The notes beneath the pieces are model-generated. The model had not been told where the DNA came from and ran no database searches. It saw only the letters and a program-made list of their open reading frames with translations. Positions 55,430-64,000 of a stretch of DNA of 64,000 nt are shown one piece after another. The translations under genes were made by a program, and so were the position numbers. This DNA comes from Hippasteria phrygiana (taxonomy: Eukaryota > Echinodermata > Asteroidea > Valvatida > Goniasteridae). Location of the stretch: positions 806,001 through 870,000 of the forward strand of contig JAZGUH010000004.1 of NCBI GenBank assembly GCA_037893225.1, written 5' to 3'. Each line of letters begins with the position of its first letter. Position 1 is the stretch's first letter.

Positions 55430-55501
55430 AGCAGTGTGGCGCAGTGGAAGCGTGCTGGGCCCATAACCCAGAGGTCCGAGGATCGAAACCTCGCTCTGCT
55501 T
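55430..55501 (+). tRNA. tRNA-iMet-CAT: Initiator tRNA-Met(CAT), T6/T73 edge variant
   Basis: Gene 141, S unit with a decayed G tract. T6 faces T67 in the acceptor stem and T73 replaces the A discriminator. It is probably a weak or dead gene. Confidence 0.82.
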
Positions 55502-55947
55502 AGGTTATTTTTCTAAGAAAGCTGACTAAATCCTTAAAATATATAGGAAAATACTGTCGGGCAGGCGCTTAAAACACAGAGGGAAAATGGACTACTTCCC
55601 TTAATGCAATTTTAGAAAGAAATATTTGGAAAGATACCATGAATGACGAGCAGGTATTTGGTGTCATGATAAACTCACCGGTGACAATTTGGAAGCACGT
55701 TGGGCAGTTGATATTTCTTCCTCTTGTAATATCAGATGGAGTCCAATAATGGCCACATTTTGTAATGATGCATCGCAATATAGGGTTGCCAACACTCACG
55801 CATTGAGTGCAAGACTCAAGCATTTCACGCAATTCTAACGCTCTCAAACATAAACTAACAGTATCACGCAAATTATTTCACTGTATCGTCATTACGTGTG
55901 ATGCGTGATATACGAAAATGCTCTCTCGTAACACTTCTTTCACATAA

Positions 55948-56019
55948 AGCAGAGTGGCGCAGTGGAAGCGTGCTGGGCCCATAACCCAGAGGTCCGAGGA
56001 TCGAAACCTCGCTCTGCTA
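55948..56019 (+). tRNA. tRNA-iMet-CAT: Initiator tRNA-Met(CAT), canonical
   Basis: Gene 142, L unit near the array edge. The gene is intact although its spacer has diverged. Confidence 0.97.
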
Positions 56020-56188
56020 ATGTATTTTTTTCCAAGAAAGCTGACTAAATCTTTAAAATAAACAGGAAAATACTGTCGGGCAGGCGCTTAAAACACAGGG
56101 TGAAAAACGAGCTGTTCCCTTAATGCATTTTTCGAAAGAAATATTTGGATATACGAAAATACTCTCTCGTAAAACTTGTTTTACAGAA

Positions 56189-56260
56189 AGCAGAGTGGCG
56201 CAGTAAAAGCGTGCTGGGCCCATAACCCAGAGGTCCGAGGATCGAAACCTCGCTCTGCTA
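56189..56260 (+). tRNA. tRNA-iMet-CAT: Initiator tRNA-Met(CAT), G18/G19 lost (edge variant)
   Basis: Gene 143, SA unit, the last tRNA of the array. G18 and G19 are both A, which removes the D-loop/T-loop contacts and the end of the A box. It is a likely pseudogene. Confidence 0.8.
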
Positions 56261-56622
56261 ATTTTTTTTATCCAAGAAAGCTGACTAAATCTTTAAAATA
56301 AATAGGAAAATACTGTCGGGTAGGCGCTTAAAACACTGGGTGGGAAAAGGACCACTTCCCTTAATGCATTTTTAGAAAGAAATATTTGGAAAGATACCAT
56401 GAATGACGAGCAGGTATTTGGTGTTATGATAAACTTACCGTACCGGTGACAATTCGGAAGTACGTTGGGCAGTTGATATTTCGTCCTCTTGTAATATCAG
56501 ATGGAGTCCAATAATGGCCACATTTTGTAAAGATGCATCGCAATAAAGGGTTGAGTGCAAGACTCAAGTATTTCACGCAATTCTAACGCTCTCAAACATA
56601 AACTAAAAGTATCACGCAAATT
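56261..56622 (+). repeat. Truncated terminal L unit without a tRNA
   Basis: The spacer of a final L unit runs from the gene 143 terminator to GTATCACGCAAATT, then joins unrelated sequence. It has a TACCG duplication at about 56436-56445 and has lost 17 bp between TTG microhomologies near 56550. The upstream block and tRNA are missing. Confidence 0.9.
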
Positions 56623-56824
56623 GAGATCGAGGATGTACGTACCGTCCCCGCTACTAAAACGGTATGCGCTATATCATATACCCCGGCCCCGGACGAATGA
56701 AACCGTCCAATTACCGACTTGATTTCAAATCTACTACGACTTAAGCTTTTGCCATTGGCGCGCCACAGTGAATATCCGATAGCCGTAGACAAGTAACGCC
56801 CGTTTCGGAGCAGAGGTTTGTTTA
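56623..56824. other. Unique sequence between array and MITE
   Basis: About 200 bp with no repeat and no gene that I recognise. It marks the right boundary of the array. Confidence 0.6.
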
Positions 56825-57431
56825 GGGGCCATTCAGAATTTTCAATGTTTTAAAAATTTCGATAAAAAAGAAAAAAAAGAATCGAAATTGTTTTGAGCCA
56901 CCCACCCACCCCAATTTTCGATCTTAAAATATTGATTTGCCAATCAATTAAACAAATAATAAAATGCCCAGTTTCATGACAGCGTGGTGCAGCTGTGGGT
57001 CTCTCCCACTTGAACATGTGCCCTGATCATTTTTTGTGTTTCATAATCAGCTTCTGACCTAGCGCTGGCGATACTGATTTTCTTCGTAGTCGATATTTTT
57101 TCCCGCTATATCGCCGATATGGCGACAAATTACGGCATGATAACAATGTTGTGAAAGGTTAGAGATCTTAAAATCCTAATGTACAAACGCATACAAAACT
57201 TTCAAAAACAAAACACGCATAGGCCGTACTGGTATAGAGTTGAAAAAACAAAGGAATTAAGATAAGGGAGTGGAATTGACAAGTCAAAGGAGCATTTCTT
57301 GAATTTGTCTTTGTTTTTATTGAAAAGTAAATTTCGATTTTCTATAATTTTCCTTGACCCACCCACCCACATTTTCCAAAATAAAAAATAATTTTTTTTT
57401 TTTTAAACCATTGAAAATTTTGAACGGCCCC
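56825..57431. mobile_element. Non-autonomous PIF/Harbinger-like MITE (607 bp)
   Basis: The ends are inverted repeats of about 28 bp with three mismatches: GGGGCCATTCAGAATTTTCA at the left, and the complement of GGGGCCGTTCAAAATTTTCA at the right. TTA lies on both sides, at 56822-56824 and 57432-57434. A three-base TTA/TAA target duplication with G/C-rich ends is the pattern of PIF/Harbinger elements. There is no transposase frame. Near both ends a CCACCCACCC motif occurs in direct orientation. The family assignment is inference from ends and target site only. Confidence 0.7.
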
Positions 57432-57434
57432 TTA

Positions 57435-58160
57435 GGCCTATAAAAGTGCACACACTTGTCTTCAAACTTTATGACAGAGGGGTATGCATATAGTCAAGGC
57501 CTCTATATCGCGACCCGGGGGCTACGTCATAATCTTTTATGGGGTTAAATAATGAATCTAAGAGAAATGTAAAGTTACATGGATTCACACGAGACTGATC
57601 GTATTGCCCATAAAAGGGTGAATCAGTTTGCATATGCACTGTCCAACGATAGACTGAAAGTTCATGCGCGGTGCGGTGCGTGTTATCCATAACACATAAC
57701 CGCGAAAATAGAGTTCTAGCTTGGCGACCGTACCGTGCTTCCAACGCAAACCAATGAGTCGGGTATATAATGCTCTCGCACCTTTGAAGATCACATCCAA
57801 GCGTTTGATCTGCAAGCTAGGTAGTGTCCAACAAATCGCATCTTTGACATTCGCCACACGCGTTTGTGTTAAGTAGCTGCCCTTCCGCCTTTAAACAACC
57901 ACCGTATGTCCTGAATCCACTAGGGAGAACACCTTGAGAGTCCACGGTCACCCTCCGCGAACGAACGCGGACGAAATGAACTTTCTGCGTCTGCTGCTTC
58001 TCCGAGAAGGTTTTAAATGTCAGGGGAAATACTATACGGGTTCGGAAAAGGAGTATTTGGCCTGCCAATCGCTCATTAGAATTACTTAAGTTCATGCGGG
58101 ATACCTTCATGACACTACATTTCTGAGAGTACCATTACAACCGACATAAAAGCACAAGAT
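57435..58160. other. Intergenic, possible promoter motifs
   Basis: No gene is recognised. A strong TATA-like TATAAAAG lies at 57439-57446, and a CCAAT at 57751-57755 is followed by TATATAA at 57764-57770, both on the + strand. No downstream exon supports them, so they may be chance matches. Confidence 0.3.
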
Positions 58161-58165
58161 CTTGA

Positions 58166-58200
58166 GACTGAATCTTACAAGACTGAATCTTACAGGACTG
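58166..58200. repeat. Short 15-bp tandem repeat
   Basis: GACTGAATCTTACAA/G occurs twice, followed by a third start GACTG. Confidence 0.7.
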
Positions 58201-58204
58201 AAAA

Positions 58205-59385
58205 CTTCAAAGCTTTACGTAATTCATATTGCTGGGAACATGACTATAAGAACTCGTTCATTTAAACAGTCTTTTTTCCTCATATTGGAAAGATGCGCAT
58301 GGTTTGGGATGCATGTCTATTTGGGGCCACATTGGGGGTTGTATTGAAGGTTACTGATTGTCAGCTGAATAGAAGCCACATTCTACTTATGTATCTTTAA
58401 CAAAGACAAAAAAATTAACATGGGCACTTCAAACTAAACATGTGCAAGCCAGTTGTACTTCGCTCTTTATGGCAATATCTTCGCTTTTTCTTTGTAAAGA
58501 CACGCAGTGTTATGAGGTGGTACACACTGAAAACACACACACATGACCTCACAGACAGCAACAGCAAATGTCTCTGACTTAATTTTAGTTATAAAGGATT
58601 AATCATATAATGGTGATAAAGCTGTGACGAGCCCTGCATACTTAAATACAACTTTATTTAAAACTGAATATTTACACACAAACTAAATATTTACACAAAT
58701 GAATACAATAATATTTACAAAAATAAATCTATTAACGGTTAACTTTTCAACTCTCCATAACGTTTGGAATGTCACATTCAAAAGGGCAGCCTTTTGAAAA
58801 CAAATTAATCTATTTTACATGAGAAGCCAATTAAACATGTTCGCCTGGCCGCGGCGAAAACATGCATTAGAAGTTCATGTACCCACACGATTAGCTCGCT
58901 GCATCACGAAGCAGGCAAAGTAATTTCATGGCACACGGTGCATGACAAATAATTTTTACCAATTGTTTGCAAAGAGATGCGAGTAAAAAGACACGCACCA
59001 GACCTTTTTGCGACTTCCACAATCGTAGTCATTCTTCCATTTCCAATGTAAGACATTATTTTATCACGATTTTATTACGATTTTATTAAATACCACAGTT
59101 TTTGCAGTGTACGAAATGGAATGGATTGTGATCTTAACAGCATCTTAATAGCACCGTCGACTTGTGCTATTTTCCTATCCATGACTCTTCAAGAATACTC
59201 TTCACATGTATGCGCTGAACACAACCTCAAATCTTACTTGGATTTTGCAGTTTGATACATTTCATAATGTCATCCTTTTTGATAAACTGCACGAGCACGA
59301 CCTGAGTTGTCATATACATGTACTTTCATAAAACACAAGCTGAACGGGTCACTTAAAAGTTGCCAAAAAGTTTGCACAGTTTGAT
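58205..59385. other. AT-rich intergenic sequence
   Basis: No gene or repeat is recognised. AATAAA on the - strand lies at 58653-58658. It could be a poly(A) signal for a - strand transcript, but nothing else supports one. Confidence 0.3.
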
Positions 59386-59423
59386 GAAATAAAATAAATA
59401 AATAAATAAATAAATAACTAAAT
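59386..59423. repeat. (AAAT)n microsatellite
   Basis: About eight copies of AAAT, with small interruptions at both ends. Confidence 0.9.
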
Positions 59424-60163
59424 ATAAACACATACCTGCGATGAAAGGATCTGTGTACGGCCAATTAAGCAGAGCGGATGTCAAGTCAGCGGCGCCATGC
59501 AGTCTGGCCTGACGGCATTCCCATATGAAGACGCACCCACACTGACCGTCTCATTTTCACGATCTCAACGTCACAGCTGCCGATGGCCAACAGGCTCAAT
59601 CCTCGGATGTAAGAATGAAGGCTAATTGATTGACCTGGACGAACTGGATATTTATGCGATGACCTGCGTGAATTGGCAGGGGCGCGGGCTCAGGGCCCCT
59701 AAAACGTCGGTCATTATTTATACTTTTGTCAAACAGGAAAGTCAGCCAAACTCAACTTCGGACATTGAGATAGAGGTACGGATAAAGACATCTATAAAGC
59801 TGGATATCTGGAGGGCAAACGCGGCACATCATTGTGTGAACGCTGTCCCTACGCGAAAGTTGCTCTGCGCATTTAAGTGGCGGGAAAAGGGCCCGGGGGT
59901 ATTTCTGTCGTTGGTAACATTGTAATGAACACACATGGCTGTTGGGCCAAGCTGGGCCCTGATCCCACTGCCACCCGACCCCTAACAGCGCCCTCTCCCG
60001 GCCGTCTCGCGATATTCCACTGATCGTTCATGTGGCTCATCACGTTGCATTTAAAACTCTCTGATTTCTACACGCTGTACGGATGAGTGGGGATCAATTA
60101 TTCCCATGAAAATCACATGGGAAACCAACCCATAATATTGTCTCTCGCGCAGGTGTTATAGAA
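59424..60163. other. Intergenic, one splice-donor-like site
   Basis: No gene is recognised. On the - strand CAG|GTATG at about 59436/59435 is a good splice donor match. Its upstream side could be a 5' untranslated exon. This is weak evidence. Confidence 0.25.
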
Positions 60164-60314
60164 GTATTAGTTCTCAGTCAGAAGATAGAATGTTTGCGTC
60201 GGGGATGGTGTAAATTAGAACAGAGATGTTTTCTCTTTTGCCCTGTCCCGACGTAATATATGAAGCACTGTATACTCAGAGCTTTCTGAGAGCCTGTGTG
60301 AAATAAAATTCATG

Positions 60315-60396
60315 GGCTTACTCGGGCGGGATTCGAACCCACGACTTCATACTTACTGGTGCAAACGTCTTAACCACTCGACCACCGAGCTTGCCG
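60315..60396 (-). other. SINE tRNA-like head 1
   Basis: The B box lies at 60329-60339 and the A box at 60374-60384, both reading on the - strand. The spacing between them suits an RNA polymerase III promoter. It is not a functional tRNA, because no acceptor or anticodon stem is clear. Confidence 0.75.
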
Positions 60397-60587
60397 GGGT
60401 GAGGTGGCCGATTCGAATCTAATGCAGCAGCGAGTTCCGCTTAAACAGTCAGAAGATGGAATGTTTGCGTCGCGGATGATGCAAATTAGAACAGAGATGT
60501 TTTCTCTCAGTCGCCCTGTCCCGACGCAATATATGAAGCACTGCATACTCAGTGCTTTCCGAGAGCCTATGTGAAAAAAATTCACCG

Positions 60588-60668
60588 GGCTTACTCGGGC
60601 GGGATTCGAACCCACGACTTCCTGCTTACTAGTGCAGACGTCTTAACCACTCGACCACCGAGTTTGCC
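60588..60668 (-). other. SINE tRNA-like head 2
   Basis: The B box lies at 60602-60612 and the A box at 60647-60657 on the - strand. The head ends at a 20-bp perfect palindrome (60667-60686). Confidence 0.75.
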
Positions 60669-60735
60669 GGGGTCAGCTGACCCCGGGACAGGGCAAAAGA
60701 GAAAACATCTCTGTTCTATTTGAGGTATTAGTTCT

Positions 60736-62240
60736 TCTTGATTTATTATTGTATGCTGTATACCGAGGACTTCCCATTCTCCTAATTGGCAGCTACTCTC
60801 ATTGGTTTCCTACACGTTTTCAAAAACAGGATCCTTTTTGTTCATTGTCACTCTTTCGTTCCTCTTTCGTTCCCTTTACAACATATACATACACACGCAT
60901 ATACACACACACCGGCAATCGCGGACCTCCTATTGTCCCTCTTTTGTTTGCACTTTAACTTTTTCTGAAGGCCTCCCATATGTTTTGTACACGATTTTTA
61001 ATCGTAGACGTACGGTCAATCGTGGACCCTTTGAGGACAATGCTTTGTGTTTCCTATTGTTCCTTTAATATAACCCAACCCCATAGACTAAGCACGTACT
61101 TCTACTTGCGAGGACCGATTTCAACAAAAGACTTGACTTGCGAGGACTGAAATGTGTCTTTGTATTTCCTTTCCTCTTGTCCTCGGAAGTATATACAGAA
61201 CCTGTACACACACATACTTACCTTGCATTCCTTTGTTTTCATGTAGTTAAGAAAAACGGAGACAAAAACTAATTTTATTCGAACTGTGAACGCTCTTTCA
61301 ACCCGAATTCTTGATCGTGATCCCCTTAAGTGGTTCCCCTTCATTTTGCGACTGAAACCCCAAAATGCCTCTAAAGCTGTTTTTCAGAGAGGGGGAAACG
61401 TTCTGTGTAAGTGGACAAGTCCACAAACCGTTCACTCATCCTGCATCATGTGGACATCTTTTGTTCACAGGTCCACAACGAATATGCAAGGTTAGAGCAC
61501 GCAATGACAGCAACGTTCACACGAGCGGTCATCGCTAACACCATTTCCCCCGGACACTAAAGAACTGGAGCTAGAACCGCATAACGAAAATAATAACGAA
61601 GTTTACAGACACATAGATTTCTTTAAGGTAGTTTGCATTCATCACAGTATTATACATCATGCTATTTTAAGTCCATGTGTTTCCTTTATCGGGAAACTTG
61701 CAGCGATGAACTTCTTTGACTGGGACAAAGAATTACCCGCCACCTTCTCATCAATACCATTAAACTGCAAGTTGACCTATGAGAATCGCCCTACGGGGAT
61801 GTCAGGCAAATTGCTGATATGCCTACACTCGGGCGTCCCTCCTGTATCGTGTTAGCTATTTTTTACGGGAATACAATTTATGTGCATGAGTTTGATATGC
61901 AAGACTGGCGCAACGGACACTGCATCTATTACAATCAGCTGGGGGACCGCCAGGAGTGTTTGCGATGAACGGCAGTGCGTCCGTTCACTTTTGGTACAGT
62001 GAAAATTCTTCTCATTAACGGAACCTTCCAGTAAATTTTCAGTTCAAGTTGTTTTCAAACATATAACCATGTCTTTCATTCAACAATACGAGCATGATCT
62101 AAATGCTTGTTTTTAATCAAAGTAAAAATATGGGATCATTTTCAATTCTTTTAAAATCTTTCCGATTTGGTCATACATGAAAGTAGGAAAGTATGAAAGC
62201 CCATTAGCGTCAAGCCAAAATAATCGAATTCGCTATTACG
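60736..62240. other. Intergenic sequence without recognised gene
   Basis: This stretch holds a CA-rich run at about 60880-60913. Two passages, near 60915 and 61017, share TCGCGGACC/TCGTGGACC-like wording. Short open frames here lack ATG starts or family features. Confidence 0.3.
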
Positions 62241-62361
62241 GATTTATCATCTGTTATCATGGATCACAATTCGTTATTACAGATTCACAATCTGTTATTA
62301 CGGATTCACAATCTGTTATTACGGATTCACAATCTGTTATTACGGATTCACAATCTGTTGT
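62241..62361. repeat. 21-bp minisatellite, about 6 copies
   Basis: The unit GATTCACAATCTGTTATTAC plus G recurs, with the first two copies degenerate and the next three or so nearly identical. The period is a multiple of three, so it reads open as a seven-residue repeat. That is a by-product rather than evidence of a protein. Confidence 0.9.
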
Positions 62362-62860
62362 ACCTCTCATGACATCACACTTTGGTTCATGAATATGAAA
62401 ACTGCATTCACATAATACACATTTTGCTATTTCAATCTGGTACTATTAAATTGGGCTATATACTTGAGATGGAAAAAACGAGGCGATTCACTCATTTGTA
62501 TCGTCACAATTCCCTGAAGTACATGTACCACATTTTACTAACAAATTTCGCATGAAATCTCACAATTTTGTAGTATACCTAAGGGTCTCATTGTCATTGA
62601 TTGCTTTCTGTAAATCCGTGTGAGACCCATGGCATTCATCGGACTGCTTAATATGTTTTTTATGTGAATAGCCTATGTTTTAATTTTTTTGTAGTACAGC
62701 ATGCTGGTGTGCGTTCGTTTAGTTTGTTTTCTGACTTTTAGTCAAGCTTTCGGTAAAGATGATTTTGACAACAACTTATCAAAATGAGGTGTAACATCTC
62801 CGAAACAATCTGTTCACTTCAGAAAGCATACACAATAACTTGGGCCTATATCATTATATT
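62362..62860. other. Intergenic AT-rich sequence
   Basis: Nothing is recognised apart from a loose inverted pair GGGTCTCA/TGAGACCC around 62583 and 62625. Confidence 0.3.
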
Positions 62861-63216
62861 TCACGCAATCACAGCTTTGAGATGATTTGGGCGTTCGTTG
62901 GCCCGAAGCTGCATGCATGTAGCACTGGCACGAATGTAATTGGCAAGGTGTTCTAATGAGCAGCCTTGCCCGAGATAGTACGAGGTATGAACTGCATACC
63001 AATGAGGATCTAATACTGCCGCCATTTTGGATCTAAATCCCTGAAGGTACGGCAATGTAAAACCGTTGACAGCTAGAGTGGTTGCCAGCATTTCTGCTGC
63101 GTTGTGGAATTGTTGGAAAAGCGAAGATAGGTCTAATGCGGGGAAGGTCAGTGACAAGTAAAGATGGAATTTGCGTCGAAGATATTGTGAGTAATGCGAT
63201 TTCTTCCAGACATGGT
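62861..63216 (-). CDS. Unrecognised open frame, possible terminal exon
   Basis: A stop-to-stop frame of about 118 codons ends in TGA at 62861-62863. There is no ATG near its upstream end; the internal Met codons occur well inside. The composition looks protein-like, with aromatic and leucine-rich stretches such as FQQFHNAAEM and HWYAVHTSYYLG. I do not recognise the family. If real it would be a 3' exon of a - strand gene or a transposon fragment. A TTAG near 63135 could be a splice acceptor, but the pyrimidine tract is weak. Confidence 0.3.
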
Positions 63217-63727
63217 GTTAAGCACTATTATAGGCCCTACATGCTTTCACTGTGCGGAAAAAAACATATGCTTACAAGGGCGGAACTCTTAAAGGTAGTA
63301 GGCCCTATACAACATTTGCTTTTGCTGCAATTGTCAGAAATGAATGGATTGGGGGTTAGTGTTTTTTATCAAATACTGTAACGCTGAACTATTTCAATTT
63401 TTTTGTGCACAGATGCTGGAAAAACACAGAGTAAAAAGATGTTGTTCTTGTAGTCTGGTTCCCTGACCCTACTTCAGACAAAACGGAGCAATTTATAGGC
63501 GCCAGGTCGAGGAACAGTTTTTTCCAACGATGGTCGGCCCGACCATCGCTGGCAATTGATACAAAAATTTCCACTTTTCTTGAAAATGACTGCACACCAG
63601 GTTCCATGATTTCACAGGATGCTTGAGACTATTATTTACCTACAGTCAAGTAACTTATTTCATAATAATTCAGTAGTTTCTTTTTTATGTTTGCAAATAT
63701 TGTATATTACCTTTAACTAGAGACCTC
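63217..63727. other. Intergenic sequence with a palindrome
   Basis: There is no convincing gene. A 72-codon ATG frame on the - strand (63389-63607) has no recognisable features. A near-perfect palindrome lies at 63528-63548. Confidence 0.3.
63528..63548. repeat. 10-bp inverted repeat with one-base centre
   Basis: CGATGGTCGG, C, then CCGACCATCG. It may be a TE end or a protein-binding site. Nothing nearby decides. Confidence 0.7.
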
Positions 63728-63729
63728 CT

Positions 63730-63984
63730 GAGTGCAGACATCTTAATCCCTCGACCACTGAGCTTGTCGGTATCGGTTTCCGGCTCGAATCCAATCAAGC
63801 AGCGGGTACAGCGCAATCAATGTAAACATGAAATTTGCGTCGGGGAGGACGTATAAGAGATTTCTGCCCTTCCCGACGTAGTGTTAAGCACTGTACGCTC
63901 GGTGTTTTCCGAGAGCTTGTGGGAAAATTTAACAGGCTTACTCGGGCAGGACTCGAACCCACGACCTACTGCCTTCTAGTGCAA
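63730..63984 (-). mobile_element. Diverged SINE fragment of the same family
   Basis: This fragment shares the body segment (CCCGACGTAGTGTTAAGCAC on the + strand) and tRNA-like head motifs with the pair at 60175-60724. Partial heads lie at both ends, so it looks like part of a tandem pair too. The right head stops matching after GTGCAA, close to the window edge. Confidence 0.7.
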
Positions 63985-64000
63985 CGGACCCCAAGAAGCT

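Larger units (their letters stand above)
1..56622 (+). repeat. Tandem array of 143 initiator tRNA-Met genes (L/S units)
   Basis: The array is a head-to-tail repeat of one tRNA gene with two alternating spacers. An L unit is about 517 bp and an S unit is about 241-270 bp. All units share the leader CCAAGAAAGCTGACTAAATC and the block GGAAAATACTGTCGGGCAGG, and they share a 40-bp block just before the gene. L carries about 278 bp that S lacks, between ATATTTGG and ATATACGA. The left end lies outside the window. The right end is a tRNA-less L unit that breaks at 56622. The 77 L and 66 S genes account for every junction, with 11 L-L junctions. It could be a working gene cluster, a satellite derived from one, or both. 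Confidence 0.97.
60164..60735 (-). mobile_element. Tandem SINE pair, class II tRNA-derived, with target duplication
   Basis: Two SINE units lie in tandem on the - strand, 273 bp apart. Each has a tRNA-like head of about 81 bp with an A box TGGTCGAGTGG and a B box GGTTCGAATCC, like tRNA-Ser/Leu. Each also has a body containing GTCCCGACG and AATATATGAAGCACTG on the + strand. GTATTAGTTCT flanks the whole at 60164-60174 and 60725-60735, which suggests one insertion of the dimer. An exact 33-bp inverted repeat joins 60218-60250 to 60684-60716. Confidence 0.8.

Noticed and set aside
1..56622. CRISPR-like array (regular repeats with spacers)
   Set aside because: The repeats are 72-bp tRNA genes and the spacers are themselves near identical. 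There is no cas gene and the tRNA is eukaryotic.
1..56622. Centromeric or rDNA-type satellite
   Set aside because: The unit is a tRNA gene with Pol III boxes. No rRNA or known satellite sequence is present. A structural role cannot be excluded, but nothing in the sequence shows it.
57976..58089. Short ATG frame starting MNFLRLLLL, resembling a signal peptide
   Set aside because: It is only about 37 codons long, and no exon, poly(A) site or homologue supports it. It is probably chance.
59626..59925. 99-codon + strand frame
   Set aside because: It starts at TTG, shows no domain or motif, and overlaps another open frame on the opposite strand.
60329..60384. Functional tRNA-Ser or tRNA-Leu gene
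   Set aside because: The A and B boxes are good, but acceptor and anticodon stems cannot be drawn and the same head recurs with a SINE body, so it is a SINE promoter.
62177..62392. Small protein with seven-residue ITDSQSV repeats
   Set aside because: The repeat is a 21-bp minisatellite whose period happens to be a multiple of three. The frame has no recognisable features outside it.
63082..63381. 99-codon + strand frame overlapping the - strand frame at 62861-63216
   Set aside because: It starts at TTG and looks like the antisense shadow of the more protein-like - strand frame.

Overview
The window is animal (metazoan) nuclear DNA and falls into two parts. Positions 1-56622 are one uninterrupted head-to-tail array of initiator tRNA-Met(CAT) genes, all on the + strand. 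The array enters from the left edge and ends inside the window. I count 143 genes of 72 bp. The mature sequence has the eukaryotic initiator hallmarks: an A1:U72 acceptor pair, A54 and A60 in the T loop instead of the TPsiC motif, three G:C pairs (29-31:39-41) under the anticodon, and the animal-type anticodon loop CCCAUAA. No other tRNA, rRNA or convincing protein gene is mixed in.

The array uses two unit types that share a leader and a 40-bp upstream block. Long units (L, about 517 bp, 77 with a tRNA plus one truncated) carry an extra module of about 278 bp. Short units (S, about 241-270 bp, 66) lack it. S units come in an SG form, with a pure G tract 83 bp or so upstream of the gene (36 tracts of 12-28 G or interrupted equivalents, plus one decayed), and an SA form with a GGGGAAAAAACGAG-type segment (29). 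L and S mostly alternate, giving a dimer of about 759 bp, with 11 L-L junctions. Dimers are built into larger repeats of about 1.53, 2.84, 4.33, 5.38, 5.9 and 6.1 kb. Most offsets between copies are explained exactly by differences in G-tract length.

Only 42 of the 143 genes fit the consensus with all stems paired. The other 101 carry substitutions tied to unit type: A52, T21+A53, G71, T40, C28, G62, T31, A43 and rarer ones. Many of these break a stem pair or the internal B box, so the functional gene number may be far below 143. tRNA positions in the entries use standard tRNA numbering. Each gene has an internal A box and B box and is followed by a T run that fits RNA polymerase III termination.

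Positions 56623-64000 are ordinary AT-rich animal intergenic sequence. They hold a 607-bp non-autonomous PIF/Harbinger-like element with TTA target duplications, a tandem pair of class II tRNA-derived SINE units with a flanking target duplication and a long inverted repeat, a further SINE fragment at the right edge, a 21-bp minisatellite, an (AAAT)n run and one unrecognised open frame on the - strand. I cannot name the phylum; a marine invertebrate is a guess.
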